Assembly: GCF_000485595.1 (NCBI RefSeq)
Contig: NW_014577657.1
Location: 48,255-112,254, forward strand
Direction of reading: 5' to 3'
DNA: 64,000 bases
DNA from: Priapulus caudatus
Taxonomy: Eukaryota; Priapulida; Priapulimorpha; Priapulimorphida; Priapulidae
A program made the position numbers and the translations under genes. The notes beneath the pieces are model-generated. The model saw nothing but the letters and a program-made list of their open reading frames with translations, made no database searches and had not been told where the DNA came from. This document shows positions 1 to 9,925 of this stretch, piece by piece. How positions within the stretch are numbered: position 1 is the stretch's first letter; every line of letters begins with the position of its first letter.

Positions 1-10
1 ACCAATATAG

Positions 11-550
11 CCAAGTAGCAGAAATAGCCGGCCATCTTTGCGAAGTGCCAGCATGAGTCGTAGCTATGGCGGCGGTGTAAGCAACAACAACAGCAGCAGC
101 AATAGCAAGGATTACACCAGCAACACCGCTACTAGCTACGACGATAGGTACAAGCAGCATAGCGGCAACAGGGAAACATCTTTGCGAAGTGCCAGCATGA
201 GTCGTAGCTATGGCGGCGGTGTAAGCAACAACAGCAGCAGCAGCAATAGCAAGGATTACACCAGCAACACCGCTACTAGCTACGACGATAGGTACAAGCA
301 GCATAGCGGCAACAGGGAAACATCCCGGCCCGCGCTACGACGCAGTGCTAGCGTGTCACGGAATTACGTCCGGCCGTCGCCGCAGGCACGCAGCAGCAGC
401 ACGACGCGGGACAGCGCCCGTCCGACTCTCGACAGAAACTCAAGCATCCTGTCGAAGCCGACGACGAGAACGTCGCGCGACAATATGGCGTCGTTAAAAC
501 CCAGCGTCGCTGGTAGAGTGTCTAGACGAGATGTAGGGTCGACGAGAGAC
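11..550 (+). CDS. Gene A, upstream coding exon (partial gene, Ser/Arg-rich repeat protein)
   Basis: This coding exon is open from position 11, after an in-frame TAG at 8-10, and ends at GAC before a consensus donor (gtgagt at 551). It leaves phase 0, which matches the acceptor at 9926, so the two exons are joined here. Candidate acceptors lie within the first 30 bases, so the true exon start is uncertain. The first part is two copies of a 48-residue unit (starting RSASMSRSYGGG, then Asn/Ser runs, then TSYDDRYKQHSGNRE). A Ser/Arg-rich tail with many RxxS and TRDS motifs follows. No enzyme motif, membrane segment or known domain is visible, and low complexity suggests intrinsic disorder. The 5' exons lie outside the window. 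I do not recognise the family. Confidence 0.72.
34..321 (+). repeat. In-frame tandem duplication, 2 x 144 bp
   Basis: Two almost identical 144 bp units (34-177 and 178-321) encode a 48-residue peptide. They differ mainly by an AAC/AGC change in the Asn-Ser run. The period is a multiple of three, so the reading frame is kept. Near identity suggests a recent duplication. Confidence 0.9.
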
Positions 551-607
551 GTGAGTATATATCGGGGCGCTTACAGATCGTCGACCGCAGTTGACTAACG
601 CGGTATT

Positions 608-1220
608 GGCATGTTGTAGAACAAGTGAACACTGCTTTTGCCATAGGTTTGCCATATAGTGGGGCGGATATGTGTCTGAGGTGTGCACTTCTGGAAAGAA
701 GCATGAAAATTTGCTCTAGGGTGGTCTTGAGTATGCTAATTTCAAAAATTGCGGGAAACACGATGTCACTCCAACGTTTCCCGCCAAAAAATCAAAAATT
801 AAAAATGGCCGCCAGAAATGTTTTTGTTCATAAATCAGCTGTAAGTGCCCCGATTACCATGATCTTGGCGTCTATACCTATGTTTTTAAAGTCAAAGAAT
901 GCAATAAAACACATGGCAAATATCATAAGATATAATCTTCCCGCCAAAAAGTTGAAAATTTAAAATGGCCACCACAAAACACAGTTTTGCCCATAAATCA
1001 GCTGTAAGTGCCCCAAGTACCATGATCTTGGTCTATATACATATGTTTTTGAGGTCAATGAACTCTATAGAACGGGTATAAAACACATGTGATCTATCAC
1101 AACATCTTCCCGCCAAAAAATAAAATCCAAAATGGCTGCCACAAACGCATTTTTTTGCCATAAAATGGCTATACGTGCCACGATTACCAGGTCTAGTTAT
1201 CTATACCTGTTTTTATGTAA
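608..1220 (+). repeat. Dispersed repeat with three degenerate ~165 bp subunits (copy 1)
   Basis: Three subunits each begin near a 'cttcccgccaaaaa' box (780, 940 and 1109, so periods of 160 and 169). Each runs through 'ataaatcagctgtaagtgcc' and 'accatgatcttgg'. A second copy in opposite orientation lies at 6481-6985. No long ORF is conserved between the copies. The family is unknown to me; a non-autonomous transposon is likely. Confidence 0.75.
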
Positions 1221-1564
1221 AGGAACCTGATGGAAAACATGAAATATCCTAACATACATCTTCAAATTAAAGAAAAACAGTATAAAATGTTTTTTTAGGT
1301 CAAAGAACTGGGTAGAACACGTGAAAAATTATGATAAAAACTTAAGTATGCCATCTATACTTCAGTTCATAATTTCTGTTATACTAAGAAAGGTACGCCT
1401 GCACGCCCGCCAAAGTGTCGTTCCATCAGATTTCATGAAGACGCAGTGCACGCAATAGAAGGCACGCGCGTATGCCGTGTAAAAGCAATTCAATGGTGTA
1501 TCATGTATTATGTTAAAACATTAAATGGTGTCTGTCAGTGTCTCATATGATCAGATTTGCTTGC

Positions 1565-2930
1565 TTATTCTCTGTTACACTGTCCCGAACAGAAGCACAT
1601 CTGTGTACACTCGAGATTTGCATTGACACACTTGCATCTTTTTGTACATGACTTTTTGTATCCACATTTTAACAGTTCCTGCCTAGCTTTGGCTGCTTCT
1701 GGAAGAGGGGTCCAGCATGGAGTCCATGGGGAATCATCTGTCACTCTCTCACAGCCCCATAAATCTGGCGACCAAACTTTTTTAGGGTCTTCTATAAGTG
1801 ACTGTCCCCAGATGTGCCCTGCCTGATAAACAGCCCTTTTCACATGCTATTCCAGGGCATGCAACGTTAGAGGAATGTTTTCCATCTTACGGCTTTGAGT
1901 GAACAACTGCTTCCTGGCTTCATTCACATGGCTGAGTGCTGATGTTCGCTGATACAAGAAAACAACATATCTCTCTATTTGCTCCACGTCGTCGGGGGAT
2001 ACCTGGCTTGGAGCATGGGATAACCGAGCAAAAATCGGTTTGAGATGAGGCATACTGCACCAAACAGCCCAATCTGTTCTCTTTCCAATTCCATGGAAGG
2101 CAGGAACAGTATCACATCCTGATATTGCGTGGAAGAGTAGAAGACCCCATGATGCATCGTTGCCTATTTCAGCTGCAATTAGGTGGCACTGAATGTAAAG
2201 TAGTTTAGCACCATGACCAAATGTTATCAATATTTCCCAGTATTGTAAAACACTTGGCACTGCAATTGCGATAACCACCACATCAATATCTGTTGCATGT
2301 ATCATCAGCTTGGTAAACCTATGATGGAATGAATGGGAAGCATAAAACAGGAGCCGTGTGTCTGCTTCTTCGTGAGTGCAGAACAAATCTGACAGGTCAG
2401 CTATGGGAGAAGATGCAGCATTCTGGCCATGTGTGGAGATCACTAGCTTCTGTGGAGGAGGTTGAAACTCTTGTATTGCATTGGCTAGAAGTTGGAACAG
2501 GCTGTCTTTGTTTGCATCACAGCGAAGGAAGTTCTTTCAGTTAACAGGAATCTTGGTGTCATTGTCCACCCGGAGATGATTACCAGATCCACGGTTCTGT
2601 CGTGTTTGTGCCTTAGGCTGTCCTCCCTGTAGACATCCCAGACAACATCTACGCGAACAACGTCTTGTAGCATGTGTTCTATATAGGGAAAGAACACCAA
2701 TTGTGAATAGTTCTGGAATGTTTTGACAGAAAGTTGGGACTTCTATGGGTCAAGCATGTGCACAAGGGCAGCACCTCAACAATGTTGACATCAACATTTG
2801 GAACAGGTTCCGGCTGTGGTACCAATGACTCCAAGCATTCCATCAAGTCAGATTTGCTTGTTTGGCGCATGATACCATTTGACGCCAACGATGGAGGCCA
2901 AGCATGAATTTCATGTATGTGCACAAGCAC
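1565..2930 (-). pseudogene. Decayed HEEADTR / CXC-type multicopy gene (mobile-like)
   Basis: Four collinear minus-strand blocks in different frames (2930-2679, 2700-2485, 2443-1847, 1843-1565) form one broken gene. In order they contain a 'KSDLMECLESLVP' block, 'RVDVVWDVYREDSL', 'THEEADTRLLFYASH', 'ATDIDVVVIAIAV', 'AISGCDTVPAFHGIGKR' and a C-terminal Cys-rich tail, 'CTKRCKCVNANLECTQMCFC', of the tesmin/TSO1-like CXC kind. This block order is typical of an uncharacterised protein present in many copies in invertebrate genomes. Breaks at about 2690, 2445-2485 and 1845 remove a continuous frame, so it should not be functional. It lies antisense within the gene A intron. Its function is unknown; multicopy dispersal suggests a transposable or domesticated origin. 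Confidence 0.75.
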
Positions 2931-4820
2931 AAGAGTGAACGGCGAAGAGTGTGCGGGCGTGCGGCCGTGCCTGCTGTGAAATAATACCGAGAAATAAACA
3001 ACCCTAATAGGAGTAAATAGGATTAATAGGATTAATAGGATTATGAAGAAATCACAGAACCTGAACCTCTATTGCAGACGTTGAGTTTACGATTACTATT
3101 CAAAACGACGCAGCTCCACTATACGTCGTTTCTGTACTTGACTCAGGTTCGATGACTCAAGGCGGTACGTAGACCAGCTGGTTCGTATCAAAGGGCAGAA
3201 GTAGGCAGGCAAGCAGTCAGACAGGCCTGCCTGTACTACGCAGAGTAGCAGTGGCGGATGCAGCAGGGCACATCGGAGCTATTAACCGCGGTTCTCTCCC
3301 TGTCCCGGATTCAAAGCCGAAATAATAATAATAATAACGATTATTATTATAATTAATATTATTATTGTTACTACCAGAGTCATTTACTTGCGCAACCCGA
3401 GCATTTTACACCTCCACCTTACTTATTGTTTCGCCAAATTTAGCGCTTGTTAGTTGATTAGTTAATTAAGGCAAACCTACAAATGCTGTCTAAAGTGTGC
3501 TGCGGGACCTCAGACTTCAGCTGTTTCCATAGCCCCCAGATTTTGCCCTGCCCCCACCGTCGGCCAATTCGTTGATGTGCCTGTACAGCATATCTCTGCC
3601 AATAACTACACATTGCTCGTGAAGACGGAGTGACTATATATAGTGACTATGTATATATACTGTGATTGCAGGATCGACCCAAAACTCGTATATGCAGTCG
3701 CGTAGAGTAGGCGAACTTGTTCGAGTTTCGTTTTTATCAAATAAAAAAGGTCACCAGCTGTTAACTCTTGAGGTCGAATTCTAACACTTTTTGTTATCCA
3801 GGGCTTTTTTATCTGCTGTCGAAACTTAAAGAATGAAATTATGACCCCGGATGTTATTGAACTGTCAAACGTAGAATGCGAAACTGCTACATTCAGTGCA
3901 ACTCATATAATGATAGCTGTGCCTATATGTGCGCATGATATGCGTATCTAGAATTTTCGTGGTGAAACGCTATCAATACAATATAAGTCATTATCATGCC
4001 ATCATAAATCGTCATATCTTGTATAACAGATATACCACTAATGGTATTCATACCATTCATTATAGTTTACACTGTTTACTACATCGTTGCTAGTGTACAG
4101 TCCCATGGACCCTAAATGTAAGTAGACATAGTTACTAAATCAGCATATGCCTATTTAGACACAATTTGACTTATTGTCCATCAGTTATACAGATAATGAT
4201 TGTTTATGAACTAGAGAGACAACTTATTAGAATACCTATGCGTTGACTTTGGGATAGGAAGCTGTTTAAGCGCAACCATTTGCATTCAGATGATTAAAGT
4301 AATTTACAATAGGCGCGTTCACACTGGCGGGAATTAGCGAGATGCAAATCTCGGTTTTTGCATCGCGATCGAAATCTCGAGATTTTTACAAATGTGAACG
4401 CAAAAATCTCACTACGTATCGCGATCAGCATCGCGCTGCAAATCGCCCTTTAGCCTGCGATTATTTCGGAATTAGCGCGATTAATTGCACCGCGGCGTGT
4501 GTGAACCAAAGATCCTATAGTGCCGTATAGATCCGTATAGCCGTATGCCGTATAGCCGTAGGCTATAGATCCTCTAGGATCTTTGGCGTGAACGCTCGCG
4601 CAAATAATCCCGGTATTTTCTATCCCATCATTCCAAGCGATCGTATATCAACATCCGGCAGTGAGCGGTGCTGGTACTGACGACATTTTTATTTCATCTT
4701 TCATTTTTACCGTGGTCTGAGGAATTTAAACCGTAACTATTAATTAACTATTAACTATTAACTGTTAATTAATTATTAACTGTAATTATTTTTGTTAACT
4801 GTGTGATTGTGACGGGACTA

Positions 4821-5081
4821 AATTAAGTGATGCCGAAATCGAAAGCTACAAAGGCAGTATATCAGGTGGGAGTGGGAAGAAGACGTCGGGATCTGGAGGG
4901 ACGCACTGGAAAGATGAGGAGGCGTTATCGCTTATAAATATATGGGGAGAAGAACAGATTTTCCGTGAAACGGAGAACACGAGGTCGAAGAAGAAGCCGG
5001 TAATTCCAGTATCGTCGCCGGCGTTCTCTTTCTTGTCGACGAAGTCGGCGTCGAATTCGCTGATACATCTTGGCAGCAATT
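4821..5081 (+). pseudogene. Myb/SANT-like domain remnant inside the TIR element
   Basis: An open frame without an in-frame ATG reads 'THWKDEEALSLINIWGEEQI' and ends with TGA at 5079-5081. This resembles the first helix of Myb/SANT-like DNA-binding proteins that accompany PIF/Harbinger transposases. After 'FRETENTR' the sequence departs from the expected fold and becomes Ser-rich, so it is truncated. The assignment is by motif only; a MADF or trihelix-like domain is the alternative. Confidence 0.5.
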
Positions 5082-5206
5082 GACTTGGCCGTTTTGGCAT
5101 GTTTCAAGAAAGGAGGGTTAATCGCCGATCTCAATTCAATCTGAAAAGATGCAGTCTCGACTCTATACTAACAATACGATGTGTTTACGTAAATACGTGC
5201 AGACGT

Positions 5207-5322
5207 AGAGTAGCATAGGTTAACGTAACAGAGCTAGAGTAGCATACGTTAACGTAACAGAGCTAGAGTAGCATACGTTAACGTAACAGAGCTAGAGTAG
5301 CATACGTTAACGTAACAGAGCT
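5207..5322 (+). repeat. 29 bp tandem repeat, 4 copies
   Basis: Four head-to-tail units of 'agagtagcatacgttaacg' plus 'taacagagct' start at 5207, 5236, 5265 and 5294. Each contains the palindrome 'cgttaacg' (the first copy differs by one base). Confidence 0.9.
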
Positions 5323-5984
5323 AGACTACTACCAACGACTGCACTGCCGTGTACGTGGAATCGAACACCGAACTCGAATCCCGGTAGTACATAATTCGCG
5401 CGCGCGCGACCGGAAGGGTTATATATTTCGGCTTGATATCAGGCATGCGCAGTTCGATTAATAGAATTATCCCGCTCGGCGATTAGCGAGATATTTTCGC
5501 CTGTGTGAACAAGGGCAAAATTATCTCGGTATTTCCATCGCGATTAGCATCGCGGTTTTTCTTGTGTGTGAACACGCCTATTGATAGCTAGGTTCATATT
5601 TCTTCGTTTTCATTCTGGCCTACCCATTTGTGATACTGTTCTCGTTTATGTACCTCTATCTAATAGATATGATAGTTAAAATTCGTTTATTGAACAGTCT
5701 TTGACATGACAAAAAAAACACATTTTAAAAGCATCCACTAATGGTAAACCTAGACGCCACTATTAAAAGTGGCACACGGGGAAAGTTTGTTGCTCTCGGC
5801 TAGCAGACATGGTGTGAGTCGCATGTTGTGTGCGCCTGTAGAAAAACAGTGAAGTCTGCGGCATACAGGCGAGCAGGCTAGGCTGGCTGCTGCTATTGCC
5901 GATTGCTGGGCAAACAAGCTATAGAGCTGTTACAGCAGAGAACGCCGCGCCATCTGCTTCATAGGCTTATGCTTCCAAGCCGAC

Positions 5985-6150
5985 GCCCATGCATACACGC
6001 GCACGTACGCACACACACGCATGCACAGGCATACACGCACGCACACACGCGCGCGCACACACATGCACATGCACACATACACGAGCCAATGCAGACGCAT
6101 GCACTCACACGCACGCGAACGCGCACACATGCACGCACGTACGCGCGTGC
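5985..6150 (+). repeat. CA/CGCA-rich microsatellite
   Basis: An alternating purine-pyrimidine tract of 'cacacgcacg' words. It produces spurious His/Ala/Thr ORFs on both strands. Confidence 0.9.
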
Positions 6151-6480
6151 GTGATTACCGTGAAAGTACGCAGTTTTGACGGGTTGAATGCTGCTAACTA
6201 CAGCAACGCCATGAAAAAAAGCATTCAAACTAGCAGCAGACCTGGGCAGCCTGCACGCTGATGCGCACGGAACTGAAATAACTTATTCACGGTCGCCAGG
6301 GGATGTTGGGTGCGTCACACTCAAGGTCATTCACACCCTTACCATCATGCCGCACGCATTCAACATGGTATGCTATTTTTTCTGCTCAACCCCTCATATA
6401 AAGCTCTCTTCCTTCCCCTCTCCCTATCTTTCTCGGTGTATGTCTCTTTGTCTCTTTATCTCTCCCTCTCTCTCTCTCTA

Positions 6481-6985
6481 CGGGAAGATGTTATGATAGA
6501 TCACAATGTGTTCTATACCCGTTCTATGGGGTTCATTGATCTCAAAAACATATGTATAGAGACCAAGATCATGGTACTTGGTGCACTTACAGCTGATTTA
6601 TGGGCAAAACTGTGTTTTGTGGTGGCCATTTTAAATTTTTGATTTTTTGGCGGGAAGATATATCTTATGATTATTTGACAAGAGTTTTATTGCATTCTTT
6701 GACTTTAAAAACATAGGTATAGACGCCAAGATCATGGTAATCGGGGCACTTACAGCGGATTTATGGGCAAAAACATGTTTTCTGGTGGCCATTTTTAATT
6801 TTTGATTTTTTGGCGGGAACCGTTGGAGTGACATCGTGTTTCCCGCAATTCTTGAAATCAGCATACTCAAAACCCCCCTAGAGCAAATTTTCATGCTTCT
6901 TTCCAGAAGTGCACACTTTAAGTAAAAAATGTCACATATATCCGCCCCACTAATATGTTTGCCATAGGTTTTGCCATAGACTAGA
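6481..6985 (-). repeat. Dispersed repeat, inverted copy (copy 2)
   Basis: This is the reverse complement of the copy at 608-1120. It carries the same 'gcgggaa' boxes about 161 bp apart, the same 'ccaagatcatggta' box and the terminal 'gccataggttttgcc' words. It is immediately preceded by a CT microsatellite (6425-6480). Confidence 0.8.
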
Positions 6986-7485
6986 AGAATATCAAAGATA
7001 GCCTTAGTCTATGGTTTCGCGTAACTCGCCGTCACGTGCTAATCGGTGCATTAATGCAATCGGTGTAATTCTATTCGGTCGCTGCTTAGCGACGTGTGAC
7101 AACGATGACTACGACGGCCGACCGGTCGGCCTTCTAGCTCGACTCACACAAAGTAGTCATAATAATATCAACTGTCGTGTTGTAGTAGTAGTATAGTTGT
7201 ATAGTTCTAGTAGTAGTATAGCTACTTAACGAACTCACGCCATTGAATACCATTCGTTGCGTTTTGATGGAGTTTATAGCTATGTAAAAATGTTCATTAA
7301 ACTTGACCTTTCACGTTTATTCGATATATATTAGTTTGTTATTATACAATACCTAACTTAAAATCTATTCTAGTTGGAGCCAAGGGTTTTTGTTTAAGCA
7401 AACCTTTGCCTGCATCCTAGTTTGGCGCATGCCTACGTGTAGCAACTACTGGTAGCGTCGCAACGAACACTTTGAGAGGTGATAT

Positions 7486-7743
7486 CAGGGCCGTAGCCTG
7501 TGTGTGTGGGGGGGGGGGACAAGGGGAGCAGCTGCCCCTAGATGTTGGAACAAAATTAAAATACACCTACAAATGTTTTATTTTGTAAAGATTTTTTTGG
7601 TCACTTATCTGTTAAAGCCTTGTCTCAGACGCACCCCTACCACACTGAACGTCGATCAAGAGCTGCACCCGTCCCTCACCATTACACAGTTGAGTCATGA
7701 AATTTTGCCTCCCCCCAAGGAATTTGCTCAGCCTACGGCTTTG
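7486..7743. mobile_element. 258 bp MITE with GATAT target duplication
   Basis: The left end 'cagggccgtagcc' and right end 'gcctacggctttg' are imperfect inverted repeats. A perfect 5 bp direct repeat, GATAT, flanks it at 7481-7485 and 7744-7748. A G-run follows the left end, as in the element at 33919. Confidence 0.55.
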
Positions 7744-8089
7744 GATATAATACCTATTATGCTATATAGAATCGATATTATATATGAGTCGCAATGAAAA
7801 AAGCAATAGCCTAGCTTCTCTGGCCAGTTTTGTAGTTAGTTCTGTTTAACATTAGAAACCATATCGCCATTGTAGCTACGCCCGGGGGACGTGTAATTAA
7901 GGTCGAATACATACTGAGTCCATATACACCTTCTGGGCTAGCATGGCAGGTTTAAATTGAAGAGTGCTACAAGTAGTTCGTACTAATGATTAGAGCTGAT
8001 AGCACGTGCACTTCTGTAATAAGTTATAGTAAAGAATATAAAACCCTTATTTATGTCTGCGGGTGATGATAACACGAGAACATATATAC

Positions 8090-8828
8090 GAACTGTACCT
8101 GTAACTACATATATGACTGACTTTGGTTGCAAGTCTGTGCAACTATAGCTGAAACTGTAAGTGTAAGCGTTATTGTAGTTGCAACTCTAAGTTTAACTCT
8201 ACCCGTTGTAACTGTAACTATAAATGTAAGTGTAATTGCAATTGTAAATACAACTGTAAATGTATCTCTGGCAATATAAAAGTTATTGTAAGTGTACCTG
8301 TAACTGGTAATGTAAATGCAAATGTAATTGTAACTGTAACTATAACTGTATCTGTAACTGTAACTGTAACTGTAATTGTAACTGTATCTGTAACTGTAGC
8401 TGTAACTGTAAATGTAACTATAACTGCATCTGTAACTGTAACTGTAATTGTAGCTGTGAATGTAACTGAAACTGTATCTGTAACTGTAACTGTAAGTGTA
8501 ACTGTGCATGTAACTGTAGCTGTAACTGTAACTGTAACCGTAAACGTAACTGTAACTGTAACTATAACTGTAACTGTAATTGTATATATAACTGTAACTA
8601 TAATTATTACTATAACTGTAACTGTAACTGTAACAGTAGCTGTAACTGTAACTGTAACTGTAACTGTAACTGTAACTGTAACTGTAACTGTAACTGTAAC
8701 TGTAACTGTATCTGTAACTGTAACTGTAACTGTAACTGTAACTGTAACTGTAACTGTAGTCTGTATTTTTAAATGTACCGTAACCGTAACTGTAACTGTA
8801 ACCGTACCCGTAACTGTAACCTGTAACT
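8090..8828. repeat. Hexanucleotide array (aactgt)n, ~740 bp
   Basis: A long array of the 6 bp unit 'aactgt' with point variants (aatgta, tctgta, aaccgt), most regular at 8620-8755. Both strands yield artefactual Thr-Val or Tyr-Ser ORFs; these are not genes. Confidence 0.95.
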
Positions 8829-9925
8829 TACTGCTCGTTGTGAGCTGATTTCTCGCGCATAGGTCGAATATGATAACAGATGAATCTCGCATCGCATCTG
8901 TGTAAATCCCACCAACACAACATAACAGGCTATTAGAAGCGCCTCACTGCCAAGCACGAATCATCTTTAACATCAATCAAACCTGGCATCACTGTTCAAG
9001 TGTAAAGTTGGAGATGATGCGCGTAATTGCATGTGTGGGATTCCCAAAGTGCACACACATTACACATAGAGGAGACAAGTGAGAAAGAGCCATACAAGAG
9101 AACGAGAGGCGGATAGAGAGCATAAGGGTGAGAGAGACAGAGAAGGAAGTGTGTGAGAGAACGAGAGAGTGGGAGCGAGAGAACGCGAGAGCGAGATGAA
9201 ATAAGGAGGGTTACGAAAGAACAGTATAGAAAATAGCTAGCATCATCACAAGCATCGCGCACAATATGGATCGATGCGCATGTATAAAAAAAAACTCAGC
9301 GGTAGCCCTGTTTATGTCTACATGGCTTCATGCGAGAAGCGCCTATGTTCACTCATAGCTGAGCAGGTCAACAGATGCGAAAGCCGAGCTAGTGTATGAG
9401 CGAGGCGTCCCAGATTGTCTGTTGATATATTTCCGGAAAGAAAACACGTGCAATGAATTTCCGGCTATACAGAAATCAAATTTAACAGCATTCCCGTCGA
9501 AACATCACCATATAATTTATGTTTCAGCCGCCGTTAATCTGCTCGACTAAATTTAATAACTCTGTCCACGATCAACTAATCCACTAAATCTCGCCATACT
9601 AGGCACTTCTAAAAGCACGAGTACCTTGAAAATCGAGAATACGAATAAAGTGCAAGTGAATGCAAATGAACCAATCATCGGTGATGAGCTATAACAACTA
9701 GTAAATTAATGTAACAAACTATTTAGTTGCGTAGGACTTGGTCATTTTCACTGGACGTATTATAATTAATTAATATCCTCGGATTAAACTAGCGACAGCG
9801 CCAACGTCAGTTGGATGCAGCAGGCACGAACCTAGCCGAAACGCCATCCTTCCTAACTCTACACTTTTTCAGGTGACAAGGCCTGCACTGCATCGTACTG
9901 ACTCGTTTCTTTGTGTGGCTTTCAG

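Larger units (their letters stand above)
4307..5583 (+). mobile_element. 1277 bp TIR element (Harbinger-like candidate)
   Basis: Near-perfect 18 bp terminal inverted repeats (17 of 18) bound it: 4307-4324 'caataggcgcgttcacac' and 5566-5583. Both subterminal regions share 'gattagcgaga' and 'catcgcgat' words, so the ends fold extensively. Internally it carries a Myb/SANT-like remnant, four 29 bp tandem repeats and a palindromic 'ccgtatag' cluster. No transposase with a DDE core is visible, so it is probably non-autonomous. A clear target duplication was not found. Confidence 0.7.
551..9925 (+). other. Large intron of gene A
   Basis: This 9.4 kb intron is bounded by gtgagt at 551 and ttcag at 9921-9925, both phase 0. 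It is filled with repeats listed separately: an inverted pair of dispersed repeats, a HEEADTR/CXC pseudogene, a TIR element of 1277 bp, a small TIR element at 7486 and a hexamer array. In 2931-4306, 5584-5984, 6990-7480, 7750-8089 and 8830-9925 I see no gene; these stretches are AT-rich with short homopolymer or GA-rich tracts. Confidence 0.7.

Noticed and set aside
5340-5400. B-box-like 'ttcgattcc' on the minus strand
   Set aside because: No acceptor stem or A box; it lies inside the TIR element.
8105-8892. Thr-Val and Tyr-Ser ORFs of 130-224 codons
   Set aside because: Product of the 6 bp array, open in several frames because the unit lacks stops.
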